Shown one piece after another: positions 22,387 to 32,476 of a stretch of DNA of 64,000 nucleotides; the first letter of the stretch is position 1, and each line of letters opens with the position of its first letter. The translations under genes were made by a program, and so were the position numbers. The DNA is taken from NCBI GenBank assembly GCA_942159475.1, contig OW804094.1, positions 9,679,555 through 9,743,554 on the forward strand, in the 5' to 3' direction. The DNA comes from Sthenelais limicola. Taxonomy: Eukaryota; Annelida; Polychaeta; Phyllodocida; Sigalionidae. A model generated the notes under the pieces. It worked only from the letters and a program-made list of their open reading frames with translations. It was not told the DNA's origin and ran no database searches.

Positions 22387-23262
22387 TACACGCTCCTACT
22401 CGCCTCCATAGACAGTATGTTGACACTTGACTTAATCAGTCGATTACAGTCATTGCGTTTGACTCGGACCACGTAGAACACCTCATTTTTGCAATTTCTG
22501 GCAAAAGTGAGCACGGTGAGTGTACAGCGGAACAGTAGCTGCAGTTTTCCATCGACTTCTGAATAAGTCTCCTGCGTATCTGGATTTTCAAAGAAACCCA
22601 TGGTGCTCTCGGTTCGGCGTGCGAACAAGTGTGCTTCAAACTTGCCTGGTGTGGGGCTTTAAATCCCAAACTGTACCCGCATCTCCTACACCGAGCCAAT
22701 TGGTTGGTTGGTTGGTTGGTTGGTTGGTTGGTTGGTTGGTTGGTTGGTTGTACTTACCGAATACTTGTAGAATGAACTAAGAACAAGGAAAAGGTGATGA
22801 GTTTGGGTCACGTTCACATGGTTGTTGGCATGAAACGTGTCAATGTGAATGTTAGAATTGTAGTGATTGATATTAGTTGGATCGATATTGTTAAATATTT
22901 TTTTAAGTATTCTGATTTCCTATTCATGATTTCAACAAAGAAAAAAAGACTTCTGTTCCTGTATACAGACAGTCGTAAGTTGTATTAAGAAAGTCTTCTT
23001 CATACCATTTCTAAGCATCCGCATTAATCTCTAAGTATGTACTGTACAAAGATAGTATTCTTTATACCATTTCTAACTAAGTTGTATAAAGAAAGTCTTC
23101 TTTATACGATTTCTAAGCATCCTCATCCTCATAAATCTCTAAGTATGTACTGTACAAAGAAAGTCTTCTTTATACCATTTCTAACTAAGTTGTATAAAGA
23201 AAGTCTTCTTTATACCATTTCTAAGTTTCTCATCTTCCAGTTGTATCTTCCTCCTCCTCATC
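22387..23262 (-). repeat. Segmental duplicate A (about 876 bp)
   Basis: This block is about 99% identical to 25426-26290. Only a few substitutions and two small indels separate them: a (TTGG)n tract of 50 versus 42 bp and a 3-bp gap. It carries an open frame reading FFENPDTQETYSEVDG, EVFYVVRVKRNDCNRLIKSS and EASRSVY on the minus strand, the (TTGG)n tract at 22700-22750, and repeated AAAGTCTTCTTTATACCATT motifs. At its left edge (22386) the reading frame is cut and soon stops, unlike in copy B. Confidence 0.9.
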
Positions 23263-24052
23263 TTCCTCCTCCTCATCTTCATTCTCCTCATCTTCATTCT
23301 CCTCATCTTCATCCTCCTCATCTTCATCCTCCTCATCTTCATCCTCCATCCCATTGGGAAAATTAGGTGTTCTACATTGGCCTCTAGCAATTGGACCCAT
23401 TTTATATTTTTCACATTTGGGTAGGCCAGACAACAACTGTCTTACAGATGGTAATACACGATCTCTGTTCTGAAACCTGAAGCCTTCCAAGTACTTATTT
23501 CGATGTATAATGAGGCGGTGAACAAAGAAAAGGTGATGAGTTTTGGTCATGTGGTTGGAAGCCCCGGCATATCGTCCTGAAAGTAATGTTATAAATCGTT
23601 GTTAATTCTTGTGAAATACTACTAGCTGAATGTGAGCCAAAGAAATATTATTGCCTACGTCATTTTTAATTAAATTTTGAATTACATAATTTTCGGTTAA
23701 CTTCTTACCGAACCATCGGAAAGTCTGTTCTGCCGCTTGGGTATTACGATTAACTTTCAAGTCGGGATGTATTTTGGCAATTCGGTCTGGGTGGTACACA
23801 GTCTTGCATTTTTCGTTGACATGGTTGTTGGCATGAAAGGTGTCGATTACAATGTGAATATGTTGCCAGAGATCTTTAAGGTCAGAATCAATGTCGAGCG
23901 ATTTATTTAGAATTTTGAGAGACGCTAGTGTGCATCCATTGTCATAGGCTAAGATCATATCGGCCCAGTTGTCCTTGTGTATCTTATTTTCTTTGATGTA
24001 GTTCATCATGCAGGTGGTGGCAAAGAGAAAAACACTTGTGGGTGATTCGGAT
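23230..24052 (-). CDS. KDZ/Zisupton-like transposase, two C-terminal exons
   Basis: Exon 24052-23709 and exon 23576-23230 join across a GTAAG...TTTCAG intron in matching phase. The product reads AYDNGCTL, then DTFHANNHV, then TQAAEQTFRWFG joined to RYAGASNHMTKTHHLFFVHR, and ends in a long Asp/Glu-rich tail. The YD--C, D-FH--NH and AEQ elements follow the RNase-H-like DDE core seen in KDZ-type transposases and the related HMGXB3-like proteins. Upstream exons are not visible; the exon starts after a proper acceptor, so the 5' part may have been displaced by the neighbouring ULP1-bearing unit. The acidic tail is encoded by CTCCTCATCTT-type repeats and may vary in length. Confidence 0.6.
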
Positions 24053-24232
24053 CTGTGGAAAATGTGAAACAAAAAAAAATATACAAACTCCTTCTGATAC
24101 CTGTCTGTCATGTGCACTGTTGTCGCAATGATTATAACATCCAACACTGTCCACTGTTATCGCAATGGTTATGGTTCGCTTTGGTTGGAAGCCCCGGTAA
24201 GGATTAAGGATTAACCGTCAGCTTTGTAATTG

Positions 24233-25339
24233 CTAGGTAATTGTTATATAAACAATGCGTAAATTGATGCCTAGACGGTTAGAGACATTGCCTGAATAGA
24301 TAATTGCCAGCATTGCCAACCAAAGCCTCATTTTTGTTATATCCCACCAATCTATTGAACGCCTAGAGGGGTAATTATGATGGATGTAGGCAGATTTTTT
24401 CGCCTTGGCGGAGGTGACGACACAAAACCAAATAAAATATATACAATAGACTCCACAGTCAACATCATTATTTTGTAGTGGTACCTTATCCATTGGCAAG
24501 TTAGTAGAGACTTCGTCATTATCTTTATGTATGGTCCATTCGTAATTTCTATCAATTAACGTACATATATTATTCAACATTTCCACATGTTTTTTTTTTA
24601 TTTTGGGGCATGAACTACTTGGCGCCGAATCTATGTAGTAAACATTTTTTTCTGCTGTACATATTACAACGGCACACCAGTGATTTGGATGATGTGCTGC
24701 CATTGCTATATAATCCACTTTTTTTCCATCAATTATTGCTGGGGGCAACCAGTCAGTGAAGTTATCCGATGTAGCGATAGTTAAAAAGTTATTTGGCAAT
24801 ATTATCAAAGTATCGTCACCGACAACATGTGACATTAGTGACATTAAAACAATATCCAATATTTCACCTTGTAAACACTCGTTATTTACTAATGTCGTCA
24901 GACTTTCCGAATTTATGTTAAACAGGCTTTCTTCCGTGGTATATGAATCTCCATTTAGTCTTGCTTGGGACAATATTTTCTCTCTTTCGATCTCAATATT
25001 CCCACTTAAGAATTTGTCACCAATGGTCGCTATCCTAAACATCTGTACGTCCCATTTAGCAATATCACTTTTTTTATATGTTGCTTTCGACGAGAGAATT
25101 TCATTTTCAAATATTTCACGTTTGTCTTTAGTTGAATTGCGAGACATATTTATTCTCTCTCTTAGACTTTGCATATGATCGACTGCATCACCTACTAAAA
25201 TAGTCTTTTTGGCCTTTTCATTCAAGACACTTTTTTCTTTTTGGCAAACGTCATTACTGACACACTTGTCTGCATTATGCTTCCCTCTATACTTTTCTGC
25301 AATGTGCCCATTTTTTTTACTTTCACTTGTCTTCATTAT
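24233..25339 (-). CDS. KDZ-like element, ULP1-type cysteine protease part
   Basis: This frame continues the DDE-bearing frame at 28064-26289; the two were separated by an insertion. Numbered from its first codon (25336), the C48 protease signature is complete: His219 in HHPNHWCAVV, Asp236 in VYYIDSAPS, Gln288 in PLQNND and Cys294 in VDCGVYC. ULP1/SENP proteases cleave SUMO-like modifiers. KDZ, Zisupton and several other eukaryotic transposons carry such a domain, perhaps to counter SUMO-based silencing (inference). The first about 30 residues duplicate the end of the other frame. The frame closes at 24233 without a visible downstream exon. Confidence 0.75.
   Translation of the reverse strand: MMKTSESKKNGHIAEKYRGKHNADKCVSNDVCQKEKSVLNEKAKKTILVGDAVDHMQSLRERINMSRNSTKDKREIFENEILSSKATYKKSDIAKWDVQMFRIATIGDKFLSGNIEIEREKILSQARLNGDSYTTEESLFNINSESLTTLVNNECLQGEILDIVLMSLMSHVVGDDTLIILPNNFLTIATSDNFTDWLPPAIIDGKKVDYIAMAAHHPNHWCAVVICTAEKNVYYIDSAPSSSCPKIKKKHVEMLNNICTLIDRNYEWTIHKDNDEVSTNLPMDKVPLQNNDVDCGVYCIYFIWFCVVTSAKAKKSAYIHHNYPSRRSIDWWDITKMRLWLAMLAIIYSGNVSNRLGINLRIVYITIT
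25245..25339. repeat. 95-bp target duplication, left copy
   Basis: Positions 25245-25339 and 26290-26384 are identical except for one base (TTCTGCAATGTG versus TTCTGCGATGTG). Both are coding sequence of the KDZ-like element. They bracket the 950-bp insertion 25340-26289. Confidence 0.9.
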
Positions 25340-26289
25340 TCAATTCCATAAAGGGTGAATTTGACCGTCTTGTCACATCACCACATGGCCCTTCAACAAT
25401 ACGATCGAGCCACTGCCGGAAACGATACACGCTCCTACTCGCCTCCATAGACAGTATGTTGACACTTGACTTAATCAGTCGATTACAGTCATTGCGTTTG
25501 ACTCGGACCACGTAGAACACCTCATTTTTGCAATTTCTGGCAAAAGTGAGCACGGTGAGTGTACAGCAGAACAGTAGCTGCAGTTTTCCATCGACTTCTG
25601 AATAAGTCTCCTGCGTATCTGGATTTTCAAAGAAACCCATGGTGCTCTCGGTTCGGCGTGCGAACAAGTGTGCTTCAAACTTGCCTGGTGTGGGGCTTTA
25701 AATCCCAAACTGTACCCGCATCTCCTACACCGAGCCAATTGGTTGGTTGGTTGGTTGGTTGGTTGGTTGGTTGGTTGGTTGTACTTACCGAATACTTGTA
25801 GAATGAACTAAGAACAAAGAAAAGGTGATGAGTTTGGGTCACGTTCACATGGTTGTTGGCATGAAACGTGTCAATGTGAATGTTAGAATTGTAGTGATTG
25901 ATATTAGTTGGATCGATATTGTTAGATATTTTTTTAAGTATTCTGATTTCCTATTCATGATTTCAACAAAGAAAAAAAGACTTCTGTTCCTGTATACAGA
26001 CAGTCGTAAGTTGTATTAAGAAAGTCTTCTTCATACCATTTCTAAGCATCCGCATTAATCTCTAAGTATGTACTGTACAAAGATAGTATTCTTTATACCA
26101 TTTGTAACTAAGTTGTATAAAGAAAGTCTTCTTTATACGATTTCTAAGCATCCTCATCCTCATAAATCTCTAAGTATGTACTGTACAAAGAAAGTCTTCT
26201 TTATACCATTTCTAACTAAGTTGTATAAAGAAAGTCTTTATACCATTTCTAAGTTTCTCATCTTCCAGTTGTATCTTCCTCCTCCTCAT
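25340..26289. mobile_element. 950-bp insertion containing segmental duplicate B
   Basis: The insert interrupts the KDZ-like ORF and consists of about 84 bp of unique sequence (25340-25423) followed by the copy of 22387-23262. Its minus-strand frame reads further than copy A: after EASRSVY it continues RFRQWLDRIVEGPCGDVTRR and closes at 25323. Copy B was therefore made from a source other than the present copy A. No TIR, LTR or poly-A is evident. Confidence 0.85.
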
Positions 26290-28064
26290 CAAACGTCATT
26301 ACTGACACACTTGTCTGCATTATGCTTCCCTCTATACTTTTCTGCGATGTGCCCATTTTTTTTACTTTCACTTGTCTTCATTATACGACCATATGTGTCA
26401 TATGCCAATACATCACCTTCTCGCAAGAATTTGTTATATTTTTTTACCATTTTCTTATTCAGTGACACATTTTTCTGAGCTATAATTGCTCTCGTTTGAA
26501 CGAAGTGATTCTCATATCCTAACAAATCAATGAAGTACCTATCCTTCGATATAAACGCATTCTTTTGTTCTGCTGCTTGGGTATAAATTTCGCCCCGCAG
26601 TTGAGGCACCAATTTTACTGATCTTAGATACTTATTCTCATCAACTGTACTATTATTCTCGTGCAGCCTATCATAAAGGACGAAATAATCGTCACTATTT
26701 GATATGGGATGGTGATTTGCCTTCACATTTTCCAAAGGAGTAGCACTCTTATCTTTTGAATTTTGTATATAATCCAACTGACAAACCAATAAACCTGCCT
26801 TTGCTTTTTCTATATTTTGTGCTGTGTGTTTGAACAGTCTGCCAGTATTTTTAGTGAACATTGGTCCCCTAGTATTCCCATGTGAAGCGACGCGATGGGG
26901 AATATCGCATATTGTTACGTTTGGTCTAAATGCCAACGATCGCTGTATATCAATGTAGTCCCTGGCACTCTCAAACCCAATTAAAAATTTCATTGCGTTC
27001 ACAATTCCATGGGTACATACTTGCATCACCAAACCACCAGATCTTTTAGGGAAATGTTCAAAAAATTTAATACATGTATTGCCTTTTTTCACGTGTTCTA
27101 TCAACTCATTCAGAATAATCATTTTGGTCCTTCCTTCTGTTTGCAACCCAGCCTCGTGGGCAATCGAAACTACACTTTTTTTTTCCACTGTATGTAAATA
27201 GTTCACGATGTCCTCTGTAACATCATAATCGCAAGCATGTACTTTCTCATCTGTTTTGGCCCTACCTGGTTTAATTTTTGCAATTTCAGTATTGACACTT
27301 TCACGATCTTTTCTCGATTTAGGCGCTATCCAGGGAGCTATAGTTTTATACAACTGTTTCACATGGAATTTATTAGGTACCTTCTTGTTGCAATTTGTGA
27401 TTGCCTGCCATATTAACAATTTTTCAAGCCTGTCCCAAAACTCTTCTGTATTTACGAAATTTTCTTCATTTGCGTGTGCTTCTTTCCCTTCCTTCGCTTC
27501 TTTAATTTCACCGTTGATATGATCTTCATGAAGTTTGAAGCATATCTTTTGGTTGCCATCATATATTAAACATATAGGATGGTAACCGCATGTGACACAA
27601 TTCTGGGACAGGCTATTTTCTTTGTACATCGTCATTGCCTCAATGAAAATGTATGCTTGCCTCAATTCTTGAATTGGCAAATATTTGTCATACATAGCGC
27701 TCAATGCTTCTAAGTGCGATGACGGTGCATTACCATGTTGTAACCCATGGCGCAAATATACACACAGAGAAACACTCAAGAATATATGGTCATTGTAATT
27801 TATAATATTACTAGTATAATCTTGGTGTCTGTATACAGCAGTACAACTATCACATACCTTGTGGTACACTTCAAAATTGTTTATTATTTTATTATTGTCT
27901 GTAATCAGTGTGCCCCCTCTTGATATAAGTTTCAATGTATTTGCTCCCATATAATTGCCACATACGCACTTTTCCTCAATAGGGATAACTCTATCTACTT
28001 TCGATACATCCTTTTCTAATATATTTTGTTCTATTTCTAACGGTATTCTTTTATTCTCAAACAT
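26289..28064 (-). CDS. KDZ/Zisupton-like transposase core (591-aa frame)
   Basis: The frame holds, in order, a Cys-rich treble-clef-like motif (CVCGNYMG near residue 33 with CDSC later), a SAP-like segment (SIAHEAGLQTEGRTK), then the DDE-like core. CDIPHRVASHGN gives a candidate Asp near 387, LYDRLHENN an Asp near 465, and TQAAEQKN a Glu near 499. The flanking patterns QVCTHGIVNAMKFL and SKDRYFIDLLGYENH match KDZ-type transposases as I know them. The reading frame ends only because of the 950-bp insertion and resumes in the ULP1 part. Upstream, a one-base shift in a run of six A (about 28087) separates it from the SWIM-bearing frame. Confidence 0.7.
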   Translation of the reverse strand: MFENKRIPLEIEQNILEKDVSKVDRVIPIEEKCVCGNYMGANTLKLISRGGTLITDNNKIINNFEVYHKVCDSCTAVYRHQDYTSNIINYNDHIFLSVSLCVYLRHGLQHGNAPSSHLEALSAMYDKYLPIQELRQAYIFIEAMTMYKENSLSQNCVTCGYHPICLIYDGNQKICFKLHEDHINGEIKEAKEGKEAHANEENFVNTEEFWDRLEKLLIWQAITNCNKKVPNKFHVKQLYKTIAPWIAPKSRKDRESVNTEIAKIKPGRAKTDEKVHACDYDVTEDIVNYLHTVEKKSVVSIAHEAGLQTEGRTKMIILNELIEHVKKGNTCIKFFEHFPKRSGGLVMQVCTHGIVNAMKFLIGFESARDYIDIQRSLAFRPNVTICDIPHRVASHGNTRGPMFTKNTGRLFKHTAQNIEKAKAGLLVCQLDYIQNSKDKSATPLENVKANHHPISNSDDYFVLYDRLHENNSTVDENKYLRSVKLVPQLRGEIYTQAAEQKNAFISKDRYFIDLLGYENHFVQTRAIIAQKNVSLNKKMVKKYNKFLREGDVLAYDTYGRIMKTSESKKNGHIAEKYRGKHNADKCVSNDV

Positions 28065-28653
28065 CTGGAGAATTGACTTCGCTTTTTTGTCCTCTCATAT
28101 CTTCTTCCCTACATTTCTCTTCATTTCTAATCGCCATATCGATAATATTCTCATTCTCAACAGGTGCATATGATATTAGGGACCGGTGATACTGCAACAA
28201 GTACCATTTTGCTATCGCTTTGTGGTTACAGCCTCTTTTCATTTTTTTACTCTCACAGGCACATGACCACCTGTTTTCATCCTTATTCAAACAAATGATA
28301 ACCCTTCCCATTGTTGAATAACTTTCTTTTTCTGGACAGAAAACTGATAAGTACACAGTTGTAGACTGCACGCCATTCGGAAAATATGCCGCAACTGCAG
28401 GTTCTTCCGGTGCATTTGCCAAGTCATTTCTCTCTATGTGTTTGCTGACATTAGATTCACTTATTCTTTTACTTGCGACGAGATCATGCAAATATTTTTC
28501 ATCTAATTTCTCTGTTGGACTTTTAGTTTGTATGTAATTTGTCGACCGTATATGTGTGCACAATTTAGTCACATCATTACTCCGACATGCCATGGCCATT
28601 CCTTCCTGACACATTTTGTCTTCACACACTAATTCCTGTTTCCCACCACACAC
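28057..28653 (-). pseudogene. KDZ-like element, SWIM zinc-finger part
   Basis: The frame contains WSCACESKKMKRGCNHKAIA, a CxCx(n)CxH SWIM finger, a module common in MULE- and KDZ-type transposases. It lies between a USP-like region upstream and the transposase core downstream. Both junctions need a frame change: one within a (TG)n tract near 28643 and one within a run of A near 28087. These are either disabling mutations, sequencing errors at homopolymers, or unrecognised introns. Confidence 0.65.
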
Positions 28654-29707
28654 ACATATTCATCCGCACATGCAACGGATATTGGTTCCCTACTTTTGAT
28701 TTGGAAACCATGAATGTGCCATTTGTATTAAAGGAAATACGGTATATAGAATGTATTAAATGGTCAACATACTTCTGTAATTCAATACATAGTGCGGCTG
28801 GATGTTTCTTGATTGTCTGTCTCCTTTGGTGGCACATTTCCTTGGCACACCTACACAATAATGAAATGAATATTTGAAAAAATTCAGTGACGATTCATTA
28901 TGCCAAAGTTATATCAAATAGCGATTTTAACATATTTTGTTTGTTCATGGGAATGTTTTTAAATTGATACTGTGTATAAATTATCATTATTATTCGCTAG
29001 TTTACTTTAAAATATAAAATATAAGTCGCACGTCTATTTATTTCTGTTAACTTACTTCTTGCAATTACATTGGACATACTCCGGTCTTAGGTGGGCATGT
29101 ATCGACCTCTCAACGCTTCCCTATTAATAAATAATAATTGCATTAGTTCAAGCAAGACATGCATGTGAAAAACATATTCATCATAAGTGGATCACTATCA
29201 GCAGAATAACTGGCGTACGTGAATGAAGATTTATTTTTTGTAAATAATACATCGATAATGACGGTAATGTCAAACTTCGATGAATATAAACTTACAGTGA
29301 GGGGGACATGGAGCATCTCAGTGAAGTGCGTTTGCTTGCGTTGCGTTGCGCATGTTGTACATTCGACTGTAAAACACATTAAATAAAATTGACATAATCG
29401 CCGACTTGTATTATTCTATTTTAAATCGTACAATTAATTAATAAATAGTGACTATAGTGCTATATGTAGAGCTGTAGTGAATGAAGCTGAAACTATTTCT
29501 GAAGGCGACTGATCTATTTATTAAAAATTATCCTAGATGTCGTTAATTACTTTTTTCCATGGCAATGAGAATAATGACGGTAATGTCAAACTTCGCCAAT
29601 AAAAAATTTCTAAAAAAAAATGTATTATATAAAATACGTACGTGTTTGCTTGACAGTAAACATTCCAAACGGCTGGTCGCCTGCACCAGGAAAGCTGTCA
29701 AAAAATT
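28643..29707 (-). CDS. USP-like (ubiquitin-specific protease) zinc region, three exons
   Basis: Exons at about 29699-29644, 29370-29300 and 29123-29055, plus the exon starting near 28855, join with GT-AG introns and consistent phases. The product reads PFGMFTVKQTLECTTCATQ, HFTEMLHVPL, SVERSIHAHLRPEYVQ, CNCKKC and IKKHPAALCIELQKY. Two CxxC-type pairs and the I-K-P--L-I-L-+ string match the fingers/palm half of USP (C19) deubiquitinases. The catalytic Cys box expected upstream and the His box expected downstream are not visible, so activity is doubtful. In the last exon the frame runs directly toward the SWIM part of the KDZ-like unit. Confidence 0.5.
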
Positions 29708-29861
29708 ATAATATTTGCATAAAAAACACAACAAAATGTGGTAATAACTATCAAAGTATTATTTTATTTAGCTGCAAACTCAAATAAATGTGTTGCCTAT
29801 TTGAAAATATGAGGGAAATAAATATATATGTGAAATATTACTATACATACAGTTCAATAGC

Positions 29862-30514
29862 CTGTCTGTAAGCACCACCAACTTTCATCATGAAGAATTT
29901 TGGGTCATGGAACGTCCCGATTTGGTAGTCCTTGTCGATTGCTTTAAAGTTATAAACAACATTAAGGCAGTCAAAGAAACGATCCATCACCGTTATGAAG
30001 TATCTGGTAGATGCAGTTGATTCTCTCTGGTCAGATATTTCAAAGGCCGGTGCTACAGACTGATTGAGAACCTGTTGACTAAAGAAAATATCTTATTTTG
30101 TTTACAATAACACCTTAACTATATATAAAACAAATCATGGATTATACAAGAACGATTAATGGTTAAGAAAATAGTACTTACCTACCATACCATACCCAAC
30201 ATACCTCAAGGTTTCTAGTCTTGTTATGCTAACCAGAATTTTGCCAATTATTTCTAGTTGTTTTTACCAGATACAAAGTAGATTCTATGTTTGTTATTGA
30301 TAAGATGGGTGGTTGAAAAGGTTACATTTTCTTCAACCTCAATCGCATTTTGATGCAACCTGTAGAATCTGCAGTTTGGTGAGGCCCCATCTGATGCAAA
30401 CATTGCAGAGAGTCCAGCTAGTTTCAACAAAACAGACTCATACTCTGTGTTGATAAGCTCATTTCCATTCAAGCCAACGCAAGGATGTATGTATAGTTTA
30501 TTTCCAGTAAACAA
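29862..30514 (-). pseudogene. P-element/THAP9-like transposase fragments
   Basis: Two segments are recognisable on the minus strand. The first (30514-30254) contains LLKLAGLSAMFASDGASPNC and FYRLHQNAIE, resembling the DGAS-N--F--LH catalytic segment of P-type transposases. The second (about 30080-29862, between TTTCTTTAG and GTATGT signals) contains QSVAPAFEISD and TRYFITVMDRFFDCLNV, matching the SVA-A---T--FI---+-FFD-LN string. They may belong to one gene with further exons near 30850-30740. No THAP finger or full DDE set is visible. Confidence 0.4.
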
Positions 30515-31670
30515 GGTAGCTCAAAAGCAAATTGACTAGAAAAGAATATTTTTTCCACATTCTTCTTAAAGAAATTGTGATAAATAATGTGACGTGTATT
30601 CATATACAGCATATATCAGATATCAATCCGCACTTGAACAAATAAATCATTATAATTCCACAGTTTTTCACTAATCTGTTATACTAAACTCATATTTTTC
30701 CTCAGCGACAATCATTGCTTCGTAATATTAATGAACATTACCATAGACTATGTACTTGAAACCCCTTTGGAGGCTATGTGGACAACAGACTAATCGTGCA
30801 TTCTGTTGCATCTGCCACACAGATTGTGCTACCAAACCTGTAATATTGAATGATGAAATGTGAGATCAAATAAAATATAAGTAACATAATAACTCGTATC
30901 AATATCTAACACTATATTTATACTTAACTTTACTTAACTATTTTATTCCAGGATGTGCTTGCCACTGGCCAGCCAGAATAAATGCTTGTCTGCTGGTAAG
31001 AAAGAGGGCACTGTGTAGTATTTGAGAACAGGTTCTCTGGTGTAGACCACAACAAAGCTCTACATGTAAAGGAGGTCATCAATTGGCACAAACGTCAATA
31101 TCAAACATAAAATATAGAAATACGTAATAGCTGTGACATCCCTCACTATTTCTGATGAACATTATGAAAGGTATCAATGAGTGCCATTCTTTTACTGACA
31201 CTTTCCACCGTAGTTCCAGGCTTAACCCTTTGAGGCAATCTAAATGATCCATTTCTCTTTTTGTATCACAAGAGAAGTTGACTGCACTGCCAGAACGAGG
31301 AGTTGGGAACATAGCCTTTTTCATAGACTTGTAAAATGATAATAGTCCAAGATGAGATGGGATTATTTGTACCCTATTCATATTGCAGGACGCTGTTTGA
31401 TCAAGACGACGGGATAAATAATAAATGACGGATCAGGATGTATTGGCATTGGATTAAAGACTGGATAGGAACAAATAAATAAAGATGGACAATAAATGAA
31501 CATTTTATAGGACTTTTATAGGACCAAAGAAATCAGGGACAAAAATGTAGAATTAGAATTTTATATCAATATATCGGGTATGAATTTCATTAAATCAGTA
31601 TAAAGAATGCATGGAATGAATATGTATACTGGTGACAGGGGATTGAATATATTAGCGTCTTAAGACATTT
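30515..31670 (-). other. Weakly coding stretch, unassigned
   Basis: A minus-strand frame across 31381-31079 is open for 100 codons (starting near an ATG at 31381) and reads SFYKSMKKAMFPTPRSG. It lies between the P-like fragments and the ORF ending at 31718. I recognise no domain. The rest is AT-rich. Confidence 0.3.
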
Positions 31671-31673
31671 TGT

Positions 31674-31689
31674 AGCCCTGAAAAGGATT
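31674..31689 (-). terminator. Histone-like 3' stem-loop, second occurrence
   Basis: The minus strand reads AATCCTTTTCAGGGCT followed by ACA. It matches the hairpin at 17605-17620 in 15 of 16 positions but has one mismatched stem pair (A/C). It lies 28 nt after the stop codon at 31718, the same layout as in the first case. Confidence 0.45.
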
Positions 31690-31717
31690 TTTGTTTTGGT
31701 GTTAGCTTTGATCCTTC

Positions 31718-32290
31718 TTAGAACAACTCTGTGTCGATCCCATTTTGCAACAATCTGCTGATCAAAGTCATAGAAATTTCCCTAAAGTAGTACATGATGG
31801 TCCTCTTTTTCCATAGGGCCTCTTCGTAGAATGATAGTTTTCTTCTATGAAAACGAAATTGTTCAATTGTCAAACAACAATCTGCATGTCTCAGCATCGA
31901 TAGTAATCGCTTAATAACACCTTTGATGTATGAGATTTTAATCTTCAATTTGGAGAGTTTTTGATCATTCTGAAAACATCATACCTCAACGTTGCCGACA
32001 GATTCAATTCAACATTACGGCCCTGCGCCATCCCCTCTTCAAATGCGTGAATCACTTCTTCTTGAATCACAGACGATGATCTCAGCAAATTGTAATCTGA
32101 TGCTCCACCTAACCTTTCTGCAAGAGCCACTGCTACAACATCATCTAAATGCTTCATCATTTCAGCGTCCAAGTAAAAAGTGGCATTGATCCTGCAGCCT
32201 TGCTCAATGAATTCCCCAAATGACCTGCTTTCCTCTTCTGAAAGTGTCTTTATGAACCTGACCAGGAAGGCAAGGTGGCCAACTTGGTGT
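31718..32290 (-). CDS. Unknown protein, two exon-like segments
   Basis: An upstream segment (about 32290-31945) reads FLVRFIKTLSEEESRSFGEF, CRINATFYLDAEMMKHLDD, GGASDYNLLRSSS and EEVIHAFEEGMAQGRNVEL without a stop. A following frame (31948-31718) reads KISYIKGVIKRLL, RFHRRKLSFYEEALW and ends NGIDTELF. The composition (helix-rich, alternating charged) looks like real coding sequence, but I do not recognise the family. The ORF is followed by a histone-like hairpin, as is the ORF at 17645-18046. The N-terminus is uncertain and may lie in exons to the right. Confidence 0.4.
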
Positions 32291-32476
32291 GTGGCAGCAT
32301 CTATCTTGTGTTAGCAGAGAACAGCATGGTAATCTCGTGTTAGTAGAGAACAGTATGGTAATCTTGTGTTTATGTACATGTAATAATGGGAAATCTAGAG
32401 AGTACTCATGTATTGGTGAGATTATGGCCAGTCGCCGTTGTGCAAGTACAACTTCAATACAATACAATATTAACAA

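Noticed and set aside
22520..22780. Plus-strand frames ending in a Val-Gly-Trp-Leu repeat
   Set aside because: The repeat is the (TTGG)n microsatellite; the coding evidence in this block is on the minus strand.
28080..28095. Programmed ribosomal frameshift at the run of six A
   Set aside because: The A-run is not in the correct phase for a canonical -1 slippery heptamer and a +1 shift would be needed; mutation or sequencing error is simpler.
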